DNA of 40,064 nt from Thermoplasmata archaeon (GTDB lineage Archaea; Thermoplasmatota; DTKX01; VGTL01), in NCBI GenBank assembly GCA_038851035.1, contig JAWCLH010000026.1:1-40064 (forward strand), read 5' to 3'. The translations under genes were made by a program, and so were the position numbers. Of the stretch, positions 1 to 9,848 are shown piece after piece. Within the stretch, counting starts at the first letter, position 1. Every line of letters starts with the position of its first letter. Under the pieces are notes generated by a model, which saw only the letters and a program-made list of their open reading frames with translations, was not told the origin of the DNA and did no database searches.

Positions 1-74
1 TGGATACCGGGGAGTTCGTTCTGAAGCTGGAGACGGTTCTGGGCATACTCAAGCCCCTGAGAATACGTACATAG
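1..74 (+). pseudogene. 3' end of a repeat-family reading frame, cut by window edge
   Basis: The frame starting at base 3 reads DTGEFVLKLETVLGILKPLRIRT and stops at 72-74. Nearly the same peptide (LDTGEPVLRLETVLGIL) is encoded at 38031-38081, so this is one of two related copies. The rest lies upstream of the window. I do not recognise a domain. The second copy follows a transposase-like frame, which suggests the C-terminus of a mobile-element protein, but that is inference. It cannot be decided from this fragment whether the gene is intact outside the window. Confidence 0.4.
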
Positions 75-238
75 CGGGTTCTCCCGCTCCAGTCAGAGCA
101 GAGGCCCAGCGCAAGCACTGAGCGATTCTGGAAATTCTACGGCAGATTCTCATAAAATGCGATTCTAGCGCTCTATTATAGAGCGGATGGAGTCTAAAGG
201 CCGACTAACTGGGCTGTCGTTTCCATAGGAAATGGGGG
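1..238 (+). repeat. Long direct repeat, copy A (partner at 38034-38253)
   Basis: This stretch aligns by eye with 38034-38253 in the same orientation. The first 50 bases (coding end) and the last 40 bases match well: 199-238 and 38214-38253 agree at about 34 of 40 positions, ending in GGAAATGGGGG in both. The middle is more diverged and carries small length differences. Conservation past the stop codon points to an element end rather than just a paralogous gene. Copy A may extend left beyond the window. Confidence 0.6.
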
Positions 239-256
239 TACCTGCGCGGGAACTCA

Positions 257-290
257 ATTAATGCATTAATGCCGGTTATTAATGCCGGTT
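257..290. repeat. 14-bp palindrome joined to a 13-bp tandem duplication
   Basis: ATTAATGCATTAAT (257-270) is a perfect palindrome. It runs into two exact head-to-tail copies of ATTAATGCCGGTT (265-277 and 278-290). The block lies between repeat copy A and the 3' end of the ornithine carbamoyltransferase gene. The remaining bases of 75-378 outside the repeat show no credible gene. It could be a protein-binding site or a scar from slippage or insertion. Confidence 0.7.
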
Positions 291-378
291 CTGGGGGAAT
301 CTCTTCCCGCGGGCCGCATTCGCTTCCTGTACATGGCCTCCTCTGGTAACAACGGAGCGGGCACCGCCCTTCCGCCCC

Positions 379-1296
379 TCAGCCGATGAGTCTAGCGAGT
401 ATGGCCTTCTGCATGTGCAGCCTGTTCTCGGCTTGGTCGAAGACCACGCTCTGCGGGCCATCAATAACATCGTCCGTTATCTCCATCCCCCGGTGAGCGG
501 GAAGACAATGCATGACTATTGCGTTACTCTTCGCGTAGGCTAGGAGGCCGGCGTTGAGTTGGTAGGGGAGGAGGGCCTCCTCTTTCTCCCTCCTCTTCTC
601 TTCCTCGCCCATCGAGACCCAGACGTCCGTGTACAGGATGTCGGCCTCCTGCGCGGCCTCGCGTGGGTCGACGACCACCTCAATGTCGCATCCGGTCTCT
701 TTAGCTATGTGCAGGGCGTACTCGTGCAGCTCCCTGTCGGGCCAGTACCCCCTTGGGCAGGCCGCCCTCATGCTCATTCCTGTGATGGCCGCTCCTAACA
801 GCAGCGAATTGCACACATTGTTTCCATCGCCGACGTAGCAGAGCCTGAGCTTCTCGAAGGCCCCCTTGTGCTCCTTTATGGTCAGCAGGTCCGACATTAT
901 CTGGCAGGGGTGCTCCCTGTTGTCCAGGGCGTTGATGACTGGGACAGTGGCGTGCCTCGCGAGCTCCCGCACAGTCTTATGGTCAAAGGCCCTGTAGACG
1001 ATGGCGTCGACGTAGCGGCTGAGCGTGCGCGCGGTGTCCGCAATCGTCTCGCCCCTCCCCATCTGCATGTCCTTGGGGCTCAGGTATATCGCGTGCCCCC
1101 CGAGCTGGGTCATCCCGGTCTCGAAAGAGACGCGGGTGCGCGTGCTGGGCTTCTCGAAAATCATCGCGATTGTTTTGCCCCTGAGTGGCTCGTAGGGGTG
1201 GCCGGTTCTGTGCCATTCCTTCACATTCGTCGCCATCTCTAGGAGCAGGGGCACCTCGTCCCTGAGGTCCACCATTGAGAGAAGGTCTTTCTTCAA
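379..1296 (-). CDS. argF: Ornithine carbamoyltransferase
   Basis: Joins carbamoyl phosphate and ornithine to make citrulline, in cytosolic arginine synthesis (or run backwards in arginine fermentation). Visible family motifs are the carbamoyl-phosphate loop STRTRVSFE near residue 51, HPCQ in the middle, and HCLPAHRG near the C-terminus, the last marking ornithine rather than aspartate carbamoyltransferases. The open frame reaches back to 1584, but those extra residues are low-complexity and overlap the divergent neighbour. I chose a TTG start at 1296, giving MKKDLLSMVDL, typical of the family N-terminus and 305 residues, the usual length. GGTGAG lies just upstream, and a TATA-like TTTTTATCC lies at about 1328-1336. 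The first ATG (1275) would remove conserved residues. It diverges from the glycosyltransferase gene. Function is very likely; the start is fairly likely. Confidence 0.95.
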   Translation of the reverse strand: MKKDLLSMVDLRDEVPLLLEMATNVKEWHRTGHPYEPLRGKTIAMIFEKPSTRTRVSFETGMTQLGGHAIYLSPKDMQMGRGETIADTARTLSRYVDAIVYRAFDHKTVRELARHATVPVINALDNREHPCQIMSDLLTIKEHKGAFEKLRLCYVGDGNNVCNSLLLGAAITGMSMRAACPRGYWPDRELHEYALHIAKETGCDIEVVVDPREAAQEADILYTDVWVSMGEEEKRREKEEALLPYQLNAGLLAYAKSNAIVMHCLPAHRGMEITDDVIDGPQSVVFDQAENRLHMQKAILARLIG

Positions 1297-1393
1297 GCCC
1301 TCACCGCGCGATAATCGGGGAGGGTGGATAAAAAGATATCCCGCGCGCGGCTGACAGTTAATATTATCTCCCCAGGCCCCTTTCGCGCCAGAG
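1297..1393. promoter_or_regulatory. Divergent promoter region of argF and the glycosyltransferase
   Basis: On the minus strand, CTTTTTATCC at about 1327-1336 is a TATA-like box placing the RNA start near 1306, about 10 bases before the TTG start of argF. On the plus strand, GTTAATATTAT at 1358-1368 would start RNA near 1388, only a few bases before the TTG at 1394, so the glycosyltransferase is probably leaderless. Both boxes are predictions from composition and spacing. Confidence 0.5.
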
Positions 1394-2173
1394 TTGCCTG
1401 AGAAGTCAGCGGCTGGTGGGAGCGAAACCGGGTGCGAGGGCTCGCTCAAAGCCGGCCCGCAGGGGAGAGCTCCCGAGGTCACGGTCATCATCCCGACAAT
1501 CAACGAGGAGGAGGGGATAGCTAGGGTACTCGACTCCATCCCGGGCTTCCCGGGGCCCGACATCGAGGTTCTGGTCGTGGACACAAACTCGACCGACAGG
1601 ACGCGTGAGATCGCGATGGAGAAGGGCGCGAGGGTGATTCAGGAGCCGAGGCGGGGCTACGGGAGGGCTTACAAAACCGGTTTCGAGCATGCCCAGGGGG
1701 ATGTCATCGTGACCCTCGACGCGGACGGGACCTACCCAGCGGAGGAGATACCGCGGCTCGTCGGTACGCTCCGGAGGGAGAATCTGGACTTCATCACTTG
1801 CGACCGTCTCAGCAGGCTGGAGAAGGGCGCGATGTCGGCCAAGCACAGGCTGGGGAACTGGATTCTTACAACTTTCATGAACCTTCTCTTTAGGACCGGC
1901 CTCAGGGACTCCCAGAGCGGAATGTGGGTCTTCAGGCGCTCCGTCCTTGAAAAACTCGAGCTGACCAGCGATGGGATGGCCTTCTCAGAAGAAATCAAAA
2001 TCGAGGCCGTGAAAAAGGGCCTCAGGGTGAGAGAGGTGCCGATTGCGTACAGGCCGCGCCTCGGCGAGGTCAAGCTGCGCTCCTGGGCTGACGGAAGGAG
2101 GAACTTGGCATTCCTTTTCTCGAAGAGGTTCTCTGGGAGGCGGAAGACCAACGCAGTAAAAGGAGGCCTGTGA
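1394..2173 (+). CDS. Family 2 glycosyltransferase (dolichol-phosphate hexose synthase type)
   Basis: A 259-residue GT-A fold enzyme that probably transfers a sugar from a nucleotide donor to a polyprenyl (dolichyl) phosphate at the inner membrane face, feeding N-glycosylation. Seen: the N-terminal strand VTVIIPTINEEEG (residues 29-41), VVDTNSTDRT (61-70), and the metal-binding DADGTYP at 109-115. No C-terminal membrane segments are visible, so it is the short soluble form. The start is TTG at 1394, with a TATA-like box 26-36 bases upstream. Residues 1-27 are low-complexity, so a later start is possible. It stands alone, divergent from argF and convergent with the next gene. The acceptor and sugar cannot be read from sequence. 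Confidence 0.85.
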   Translation: MPEKSAAGGSETGCEGSLKAGPQGRAPEVTVIIPTINEEEGIARVLDSIPGFPGPDIEVLVVDTNSTDRTREIAMEKGARVIQEPRRGYGRAYKTGFEHAQGDVIVTLDADGTYPAEEIPRLVGTLRRENLDFITCDRLSRLEKGAMSAKHRLGNWILTTFMNLLFRTGLRDSQSGMWVFRRSVLEKLELTSDGMAFSEEIKIEAVKKGLRVREVPIAYRPRLGEVKLRSWADGRRNLAFLFSKRFSGRRKTNAVKGGL

Positions 2174-2264
2174 TTCCGGGTGAGATGGAAGAATTCGCGT
2201 TGGGATAAGGGCCCCCGGCCCTCCCGCATTGCCCTTGGCGCGGCCAGGAGAGTGGGCTGAGCCA

Positions 2265-3749
2265 CTAGGTTTTCTGGCGTCCGCTGCGGGGTGCGAGCAA
2301 CCCTTTTTTCCAGAAGAAGAAAACCGCGGCGACCGCAAGCAGGAGCACCGAGCCCCCCGCCATCCATTGCAAGCCTCCTCCACCCCCAGCGCCCGGCCCG
2401 GCCCCGGCGGCAGTGAGGTTGGCGAGCTCGACCCGGCCCTGCGTCCCGTTCCCGTCATAGAGCAGGAGAACGATGAAGAAATTCTCGGCCGGGGAGGCTT
2501 TCAGGAAGGCTGTCCCGCGCGCATTCTTGTAGGCCGCGCAGGTGCCGCCGCTGCACTCCTCGCCCGTCAGATTGAGGGAGGCGATCGACCAGTTCGTCGC
2601 GTTTGAGCCCTCCGTGTTGTAGAGGACATAGCCGGCTGCGATTCCGTCCGCGTCGTCTAGCTCGGCCGTGAGAATCACCCCTCCTCCCGACGCGCTCAGT
2701 CTGAGCCCCCTCGCCACCGGAAGGTCGTTCTGCTCGTCGTAGGCGGTCGAGAGTGGGGTGGCGGACTGGACCGCTCTTGGCACGCGGTTGGGGTTGCCCT
2801 GGTTCCCGCTCTCCGAGGATGTGTCGTCTGCGTCGTAGACCACAGCGACTGCGCTGACGTCGCCCGGCTTCACGGGAACCTTCAGGTTCTTGGGAACCTC
2901 CCACCTTCCGGTGAAATCCCTGCTCTCGCCCGGTCTCAATGTGAAGGACTCCCCTTTGATCGCGTAGCCTCTGAATACATTGTGGTTAAGAACGCTCTTC
3001 CCCTCGACCTTGCTGAACGCGGTGACGTTGTCCTCGACCATGAAAACATAGAGGATGCCGTTCAGGGCCTTCGTCTCGATGAGCGCGCTCGTGCCCAAAT
3101 ACTCCGCCCTGACCATCACCGCGAAGCCGGTCCCGTCGAAGAGCTGCCTCACGCCCAGCCTCACGTACTTGAAGCCGCTGCGCAGGGACTGAATCGGGTG
3201 GAGGGGGTTCAGGGAGGCCGAGGCACGGGCCTCGCAGTCCTTAATCGCCTGCTTCGCGGTCTGATAGTTCAGCGTCCCGCCGTACATTCCACCGAGCTCG
3301 ATGTAGCCCCCGTCGAACTCGGCGTCGGGCGTTCCGGAGATTCCCGGCTGGTAGTGTCGCATCCTCTCCGTAGCCTCCTCGCTGTTCAGATCGTCCACGC
3401 CGCCACCGTTGAGCTCGTGGAAGACGACGTAGGTGAACGCCTGCTCCGGGTCGTAGCCACCCTCCTCCCAGATTCTCTCCATGTCTGGGTGCGGGCCGCC
3501 CATGCAGGACGGGCAGCTCAGGCCAGTGAAGAATTCAATTGAGGGTCTGTGGCGGTAGCCGGCGGGGACAGGAGTCGCGGAGGTGTTGGCGGGACGCTGG
3601 GGCGGCGCCTCGGCGGCAGCGACGGCTGTAAGAGTGGCAAGAGTGGTCGGTATGATTATGAGGGCGGCTAGAAGCACCGCCGGGATTGCAGGGGCCGGAG
3701 TGCCTAGGGCGGCCCTGTCCGCTATCCTCCTTTCCCCCGTGCTGACCAC
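2265..3749 (-). CDS. Exported, membrane-anchored thioredoxin-fold protein
   Basis: A 494-residue protein of unproven function. Residues 20-46 form a hydrophobic export signal. Just after it comes a beta strand and CPSC at residues 79-82 (SIEFFTGLSCPSC), the layout of a thioredoxin-like redox site. The region that follows keeps a cis-proline-like stretch (GISGTPDAEFDGG), resembling Omp28/DsbA-like extracellular proteins. The second half is predicted beta-rich. A Gly/Ala-Pro linker then leads to a C-terminal membrane helix (GGSVLLLAVAAVFFFW) and a basic tail, so the bulk faces outside. The start is GTG at 3749; a TATA-like box lies upstream. It may oxidise or reduce disulfides of exported proteins, several of which are encoded nearby, but that role is inferred. 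Confidence 0.6.
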   Translation of the reverse strand: MVSTGERRIADRAALGTPAPAIPAVLLAALIIIPTTLATLTAVAAAEAPPQRPANTSATPVPAGYRHRPSIEFFTGLSCPSCMGGPHPDMERIWEEGGYDPEQAFTYVVFHELNGGGVDDLNSEEATERMRHYQPGISGTPDAEFDGGYIELGGMYGGTLNYQTAKQAIKDCEARASASLNPLHPIQSLRSGFKYVRLGVRQLFDGTGFAVMVRAEYLGTSALIETKALNGILYVFMVEDNVTAFSKVEGKSVLNHNVFRGYAIKGESFTLRPGESRDFTGRWEVPKNLKVPVKPGDVSAVAVVYDADDTSSESGNQGNPNRVPRAVQSATPLSTAYDEQNDLPVARGLRLSASGGGVILTAELDDADGIAAGYVLYNTEGSNATNWSIASLNLTGEECSGGTCAAYKNARGTAFLKASPAENFFIVLLLYDGNGTQGRVELANLTAAGAGPGAGGGGGLQWMAGGSVLLLAVAAVFFFWKKGLLAPRSGRQKT

Positions 3750-3783
3750 CTCGCAAAGTTCCAGGCATAAACCCGTTTACGAG

Positions 3784-3822
3784 TTATATCTAATTTAAGC
3801 ACATATATGTAAGCACATATAT
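3784..3822 (-). promoter_or_regulatory. Promoter with a 12-bp direct repeat upstream of the thioredoxin-fold gene
   Basis: AAGCACATATAT occurs exactly twice, at 3797-3808 and 3811-3822 (14-bp period). For the leftward gene this lies directly upstream of a TATA-like stretch at 3784-3796. That position suits an activator or repressor binding as a tandem dimer. The remaining bases to 3934 hold nothing recognisable. Confidence 0.45.
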
Positions 3823-3934
3823 TCAGCCCCTCCATCAACCCCCGGGCTCTTCCGCCGGCTCCTACCCCTTTCTCGCCGCTTTAACCGCCCCTACCGGGAG
3901 TGAGCATGGGAACCTCCAATACACTTCAAGTGCT

Positions 3935-5368
3935 TCAAGTGCGCCGCCCGGTCCCCTTCCTTCCACGTTGTCGTCCCCCCGTTCTCGTCGAGGATCTGGG
4001 GTTCGAGCCAGCGCCCGTCCCACCCCTGACCCGGGCCGCTAGCGCCTCTACAATTTCCACCGCCGCACCGATGTAGGCCGAGGGAGCGAGCATGCGCTCC
4101 AGCTCCTCCGGGGTTAGAAGCCGGCGAATCTCAGGCTCCCCCATCATGGCCTTCCCGAAATCCTCCCTACCCGAGGAGGTCCTCAGGCTTATCCTCCTGA
4201 CGAGGCCGTGGGCCTCGCCCCTGTCCATTCCCTTCGCGATCAGGGCAAGCATCACCGGCTCCGCCATTATCTCCCTGCCCGCAGCCTCTAGGTTCGCCCT
4301 CATCTTCTCCGTTCTGACCTCCATTCCCCTGACCACGCTGGTCATGTTCCGGAGGATGTGGTCCGTCAGAATCGCAGCGTGGGGAATGAGTATCCTCTCT
4401 GCCGAGGAGTTGGTCAGGTCCCTCTCGTGCCAGAGCACGTTGCTCTCCAGGGCCGGAATCACGAGAGAGCGCACGACGCGAGCGAGCCCGCAGGCGTTCT
4501 CAGAGACGATCGGGTTGCGCTTCTGGGCCATCGTGGAGCTCCCGACCTGCGAGGCTTCCTCAAATGGCTCGCGGACCTCGTCCACCTCGCTCCTCTGGAG
4601 CAGCCTGAGCTCGGTCGCGAGCTTCTCCACAGAGGTCGAGATACTCGCGAGGAGGAGGACGAACTCGGCGTGCCTGTCGCGCTGGAGAATCTGGTTCGTC
4701 GCCTCCGGGATTCCGAGGCCGAGCCGCCGCATCACATTGCGCTGAATCTCCAGAGCCCGGGACCCGAAACCCGCGCCCGTGCCCACGGCACCGCTCATCT
4801 TGCCCGTGCATATCCTTGGCCTGGCCTGGTCCAGCCTCTCGATGTGCCTCCCGAACTCCGATACAAAAACTGCTAGCTTCAGGCCGAAGGTCGTCGGGAG
4901 GGCCGATTGGCCGTGAGTCCGGCCGAGCATAACGGTCCCCTTGTGCCTCACGGCCTGCTCGAGCAGTGCGTCTCTCAGGGATATTAGGTCGGACCTGATG
5001 ATGTCTAGGGCCTCCCCGAGTTGCAGCGCGAGGGCCGTGTCAACTATGTCGTAGGATGTGGCCCCGTAGTGCACGAACCTCCCCGATGGACCACAGCGCT
5101 CTGCGAGCGCAAGGGTGACGGCCATCACGTCGTGCCTAGTCTCCTTCTCGAGCTCCCTGACCCTCTCCAGCGAGACCTCGTTCCGGAAGACCGTGGACGC
5201 AATTCTCTCCGCGTCCTCGCGCGGAATCAGGCCCGCCTCCGCTTCTGCGAGCGCGAGCGCAGCCTCGACCTTCAGGAGAGTCCCGAGCCTCGCCTCTTCA
5301 GTGAAGAGGCGCTTCATCTCCTCAGAGCCGTACCTGAAGTCGAGGGGGCAGACGCTATTACCGCTCAT
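3935..5368 (-). CDS. purB: Adenylosuccinate lyase
   Basis: Cleaves SAICAR and adenylosuccinate, releasing fumarate, in purine and AMP synthesis. The fumarase/aspartase superfamily signature SSTMAQKRNP is present, together with HYGATSYDIVDTA and GRTHGQSALPTT, which carry catalytic and substrate-binding residues of this family. The open frame extends 28 residues further upstream, but MSGNSVCPLDFRYGSEEM is the typical PurB beginning, so I placed the start at ATG 5368. This gives 477 residues, slightly longer than most archaeal PurB because of a C-terminal Arg/Gly/Ser-rich tail of about 30 residues that looks disordered. It follows cdc48 by 40 bases on the same strand, so the two are probably co-transcribed. 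No strong ribosome-binding site is visible. Confidence 0.95.
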   Translation of the reverse strand: MSGNSVCPLDFRYGSEEMKRLFTEEARLGTLLKVEAALALAEAEAGLIPREDAERIASTVFRNEVSLERVRELEKETRHDVMAVTLALAERCGPSGRFVHYGATSYDIVDTALALQLGEALDIIRSDLISLRDALLEQAVRHKGTVMLGRTHGQSALPTTFGLKLAVFVSEFGRHIERLDQARPRICTGKMSGAVGTGAGFGSRALEIQRNVMRRLGLGIPEATNQILQRDRHAEFVLLLASISTSVEKLATELRLLQRSEVDEVREPFEEASQVGSSTMAQKRNPIVSENACGLARVVRSLVIPALESNVLWHERDLTNSSAERILIPHAAILTDHILRNMTSVVRGMEVRTEKMRANLEAAGREIMAEPVMLALIAKGMDRGEAHGLVRRISLRTSSGREDFGKAMMGEPEIRRLLTPEELERMLAPSAYIGAAVEIVEALAARVRGGTGAGSNPRSSTRTGGRQRGRKGTGRRT

Positions 5369-5408
5369 GATGGGTAATCGCGCTGCAGGTAGATGTGCTT
5401 TTTCCGGT

Positions 5409-7631
<2,223 letters not shown>

Positions 7632-7707
7632 TCACTCTCCACCGGATAGTCCAGCGTCTTGCGAGAATCCGACTCCGCTCCGCGGACCGCGGGCGGGGCC
7701 GGCGCTC

Positions 7708-8352
7708 TCACTCGATTTTGACCTTCGTGCCCTTCTTCCCTGCCTCGGCCTTCTGGACGGTTATGTCCAGCACACCGTTATTGTACTTCGCTTTCGCGGT
7801 GTCGGGAAGAACTCGTGCGGGGAGGCGAATCTCCTTGTAGTACCTTCTCGGGCCTTTCTCGACTTTTATCACCATGAAGTCCTCGCCCGTCTCGAGCTCG
7901 ATGTCGTTCTTCTCAATGCCCGGCATCTCGGCCGTGATGGTGACGCTCTTCTCGTCCTCACATACATCGGTCAGCGGCTCGCGCACCCCCGGCCCCATGA
8001 AGGTCCCCGCAGGGCAAGCGCCGCCCTCCCCTCCAGCGAGCATCCTGTGCGGTATCGCCCCCGGCCTGACGTTTCCGAAGGTCTGGATATGCGGCACGCC
8101 GTCGGGGCCAACCCTCATGCTCCAGCCGTAGACGTACGGACCGCCCGAGTGCTCGGGACCGAGCTCCCCGTGCAGGGCCTTCTCCATCATGGCATTCATG
8201 TAGGCCCGAATTCTCATTAGCTGCTCGTCGAAGTCCCTGAAGAAGTCCTCCCTGAAGCTGAAGAATGGGTCCTCGAACGGGTCCCTCTCCCAGTCGTCCG
8301 CCCTCTCTCCCGGCCTCTCTCCCTTTCTTTCCTTGCGCCTCCATATCGTCAT
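7708..8352 (-). CDS. hsp20: Small heat-shock protein, Hsp20/alpha-crystallin family
   Basis: A 214-residue cytosolic holdase chaperone that binds unfolding proteins without ATP. The N-terminal half is charged and aromatic (DPFFSFREDFFRDFDEQ) followed by YGWSMRVGPDGVPHI, a block found in long euryarchaeal Hsp20s. The alpha-crystallin domain starts around residue 125 (AEMPGIEKNDIE) and ends with YNNGVLDITVQKA. There is no clear C-terminal IxI motif; the protein ends in KGTKVKIE. I chose ATG 8352, preceded by GGGTGGTG, over the in-frame GTG three codons earlier. A strong TATA-like box lies at 8402-8411. Being upstream of cdc48 on the same strand suggests a stress-responsive cluster. Confidence 0.93.
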   Translation of the reverse strand: MTIWRRKERKGERPGERADDWERDPFEDPFFSFREDFFRDFDEQLMRIRAYMNAMMEKALHGELGPEHSGGPYVYGWSMRVGPDGVPHIQTFGNVRPGAIPHRMLAGGEGGACPAGTFMGPGVREPLTDVCEDEKSVTITAEMPGIEKNDIELETGEDFMVIKVEKGPRRYYKEIRLPARVLPDTAKAKYNNGVLDITVQKAEAGKKGTKVKIE

Positions 8353-8401
8353 CAACACCACCCCGGTTGTTAACTTTTTGTTATCTACCTATTGTCAGTG
8401 C

Positions 8402-8419
8402 TTATATAAATAGTTTTCG
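8402..8419 (-). promoter_or_regulatory. hsp20 promoter (BRE plus TATA box)
   Basis: Read leftward, CGAAAACT precedes ATTTATATAAG, a good match to a TFB-recognition element plus TATA box. RNA would start near 8380, giving a leader of about 28 bases before ATG 8352. GTTAAC-containing A/T-rich sequence at 8368-8390 covers the start region and could hold a heat-shock repressor site, though I see no defined motif. Confidence 0.6.
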
Positions 8420-8540
8420 GTTGGGTGTGTGGTGCCGCGGCGCGCGGCGCGATCTTATGACACTCCTCCCTGAGAGCCTTTCCCATCCCTTATATAATAT
8501 CATTCCGGTAAATTTTATTTATAGATGAGATTTCATTACT

Positions 8541-8566
8541 TAAATATATAGAAAGTTATATATATG
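8541..8566 (+). promoter_or_regulatory. gar1-tfb promoter
   Basis: Two TATA-like stretches, TAAATATATA (8541-8550) and GTTATATATAT (8555-8565), precede the GTG start of gar1 at 8608. Either would place an RNA start 20-40 bases before the gene. The 246-base gap 8362-8607 otherwise holds the hsp20 promoter and a GC-rich patch (8432-8450). Confidence 0.55.
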
Positions 8567-8607
8567 ACAATCCAGATAAGCCCTGGTCAGACCGGCAGGG
8601 AGTTGCT

Positions 8608-8838
8608 GTGAAGGCCCTGGGACGCGTTCTCACAGTTTCTCACACGGGGCGCCTCATCGTGCGCGCCAACTGGGCGCCCGAGCTGGGCTCTCATGTAGTA
8701 GACCGAGAACTCAGGGTGATAGGGACAGTGGCCGCCCTCCTCGGGCCCGTCCATGCACCTTATGTCGCCATTAAGCCGGCGCGCTCCCCGGGCCAGACCC
8801 TGCTCAGGCTGATCGGAAAGGATGTCTATGTCAACTGA
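8608..8838 (+). CDS. gar1: H/ACA ribonucleoprotein subunit Gar1
   Basis: A 76-residue protein of the archaeal H/ACA pseudouridylation complex, which works with Cbf5, Nop10 and L7Ae on rRNA. The beta-barrel pattern fits Gar1: [17 protein letters not shown], then [18 protein letters not shown], then the conserved [12 protein letters not shown]. Length is normal for archaeal Gar1, which lacks the eukaryotic Gly/Arg arms. The start is GTG at 8608 with CAGGGAG upstream. Its last 17 bases overlap the start of tfb, implying translational coupling. A gar1-tfb neighbourhood is, to my knowledge, recurrent in euryarchaea, which supports the call. Confidence 0.9.
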   Translation: MKALGRVLTVSHTGRLIVRANWAPELGSHVVDRELRVIGTVAALLGPVHAPYVAIKPARSPGQTLLRLIGKDVYVN

Positions 8839-9793
8839 GAGAGAGAAGAAGGCGGTGTCGAAGAAGAAGGAGCTGGCCGAGACCGACGAGATACACAGGT
8901 GCCCCGAGTGCAACAGCGCCCACCTGGTGAGGGACTACGAGAGGGGTGAGCTGGTCTGCGAAGAGTGCGGCCTAGTGCTCGACGACCAATTCATTGACCA
9001 AGGGCCCGAGTGGAGGGCGTTCGACGCCGAACAGGGCGAGAAGCGAGCTCGGACGGGAGCTCCGATGACCTTCACAATCCACGACAAGGGCCTCTCCACT
9101 GAGATCGGCTGGAAGAACAAGGACTCATACGGCAAATCCATACCGACCAGAAACCGGGCCCAACTCTACAGGCTCAGGAAGTGGCAGCGGAGGATAAGAG
9201 TGAGCAACGCCACGGAGCGCAACCTCGCCTTCGCCCTGAGCGAGCTCGACAGAATGGCTTCGAGCATGGGCCTGCCGCGCAACGTGCGCGAGACTGCGGC
9301 GCTGATATACAGAAAGGCGGTGAACAAGAACCTGATTCGTGGGAGGAGCATCGAGGGGGTCGTGGCAGCCTCGCTCTACGGCGCCTGCAGGCAGTGCTCG
9401 GTCCCCCGGACCCTCGACGAGATCGCCAGCACATCGCGCGTGGGGAGGAAGGAGATAGGGAGGACCTACCGCTTCATGACTCGAGAGCTGCGGCTCAAGC
9501 TCATGCCGACGAGCCCAGAGGATTACATATCGCGCTTCTGCTCCGAGCTCAAGCTCAGCGGCGAGGTCCAGGCGAAGACGATGGAGATTCTTAAGCAGGC
9601 CAACGACAAGGAGCTGACCTCTGGCCGCGGGCCCACGGGCGTGGCGGCGGCCGCGATATACATTGCGTCCATTCTGTGTAACGAGAGGAGGACTCAGCGT
9701 GAGGTGGCGGACAAGGCGGGCGTCACGGAGGTCACCATTAGGAACCGATACAAGGAGCTCACCGAGAAGCTGGGGATACAGATACAGCTCTGA
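8822..9793 (+). CDS. tfb: Transcription initiation factor B (TFB)
   Basis: Recruits RNA polymerase to the TBP-TATA complex. The N-terminal zinc ribbon has Cys27, Cys30, Cys46 and Cys49 (CPEC ... CEEC). The B-finger linker follows, with EWRAFD and an Arg/Gly-rich stretch. Two cyclin-like repeats occupy about residues 120-215 and 216-310; the C-terminal one contains a helix-turn-helix ([21 protein letters not shown]) that contacts the BRE. Total length of 323 is usual. ATG 8822 is the first start; ATG 8828 is equally possible and gives two fewer residues. It overlaps gar1. Only one TFB gene is seen in this window. Confidence 0.97.
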   Translation: MSMSTEREKKAVSKKKELAETDEIHRCPECNSAHLVRDYERGELVCEECGLVLDDQFIDQGPEWRAFDAEQGEKRARTGAPMTFTIHDKGLSTEIGWKNKDSYGKSIPTRNRAQLYRLRKWQRRIRVSNATERNLAFALSELDRMASSMGLPRNVRETAALIYRKAVNKNLIRGRSIEGVVAASLYGACRQCSVPRTLDEIASTSRVGRKEIGRTYRFMTRELRLKLMPTSPEDYISRFCSELKLSGEVQAKTMEILKQANDKELTSGRGPTGVAAAAIYIASILCNERRTQREVADKAGVTEVTIRNRYKELTEKLGIQIQL

Positions 9794-9810
9794 TCGCGGA
9801 TATGGAAAAC

Positions 9811-9820
9811 TATTATTATA
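9811..9820 (+). promoter_or_regulatory. Promoter of the PRC-barrel gene
   Basis: TATTATTATA, preceded by GGAAAAC as a possible BRE, lies 28 bases before the GTG at 9849. This spacing implies a nearly leaderless transcript separate from gar1-tfb. Confidence 0.5.
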
Positions 9821-9848
9821 GAAAAACAGATACGAGGTCAAGCCGGGG

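Noticed and set aside
1297-1584. N-terminal extension of ornithine carbamoyltransferase to an ATG at 1584
   Set aside because: The extra 96 residues are unlike the family, overlap the divergent glycosyltransferase and contain that gene's and argF's likely promoters.
8432-8450. GC-rich self-complementary patch between hsp20 and gar1
   Set aside because: Only a short GC alternation without T run or conserved RNA feature; no support as terminator or RNA gene.
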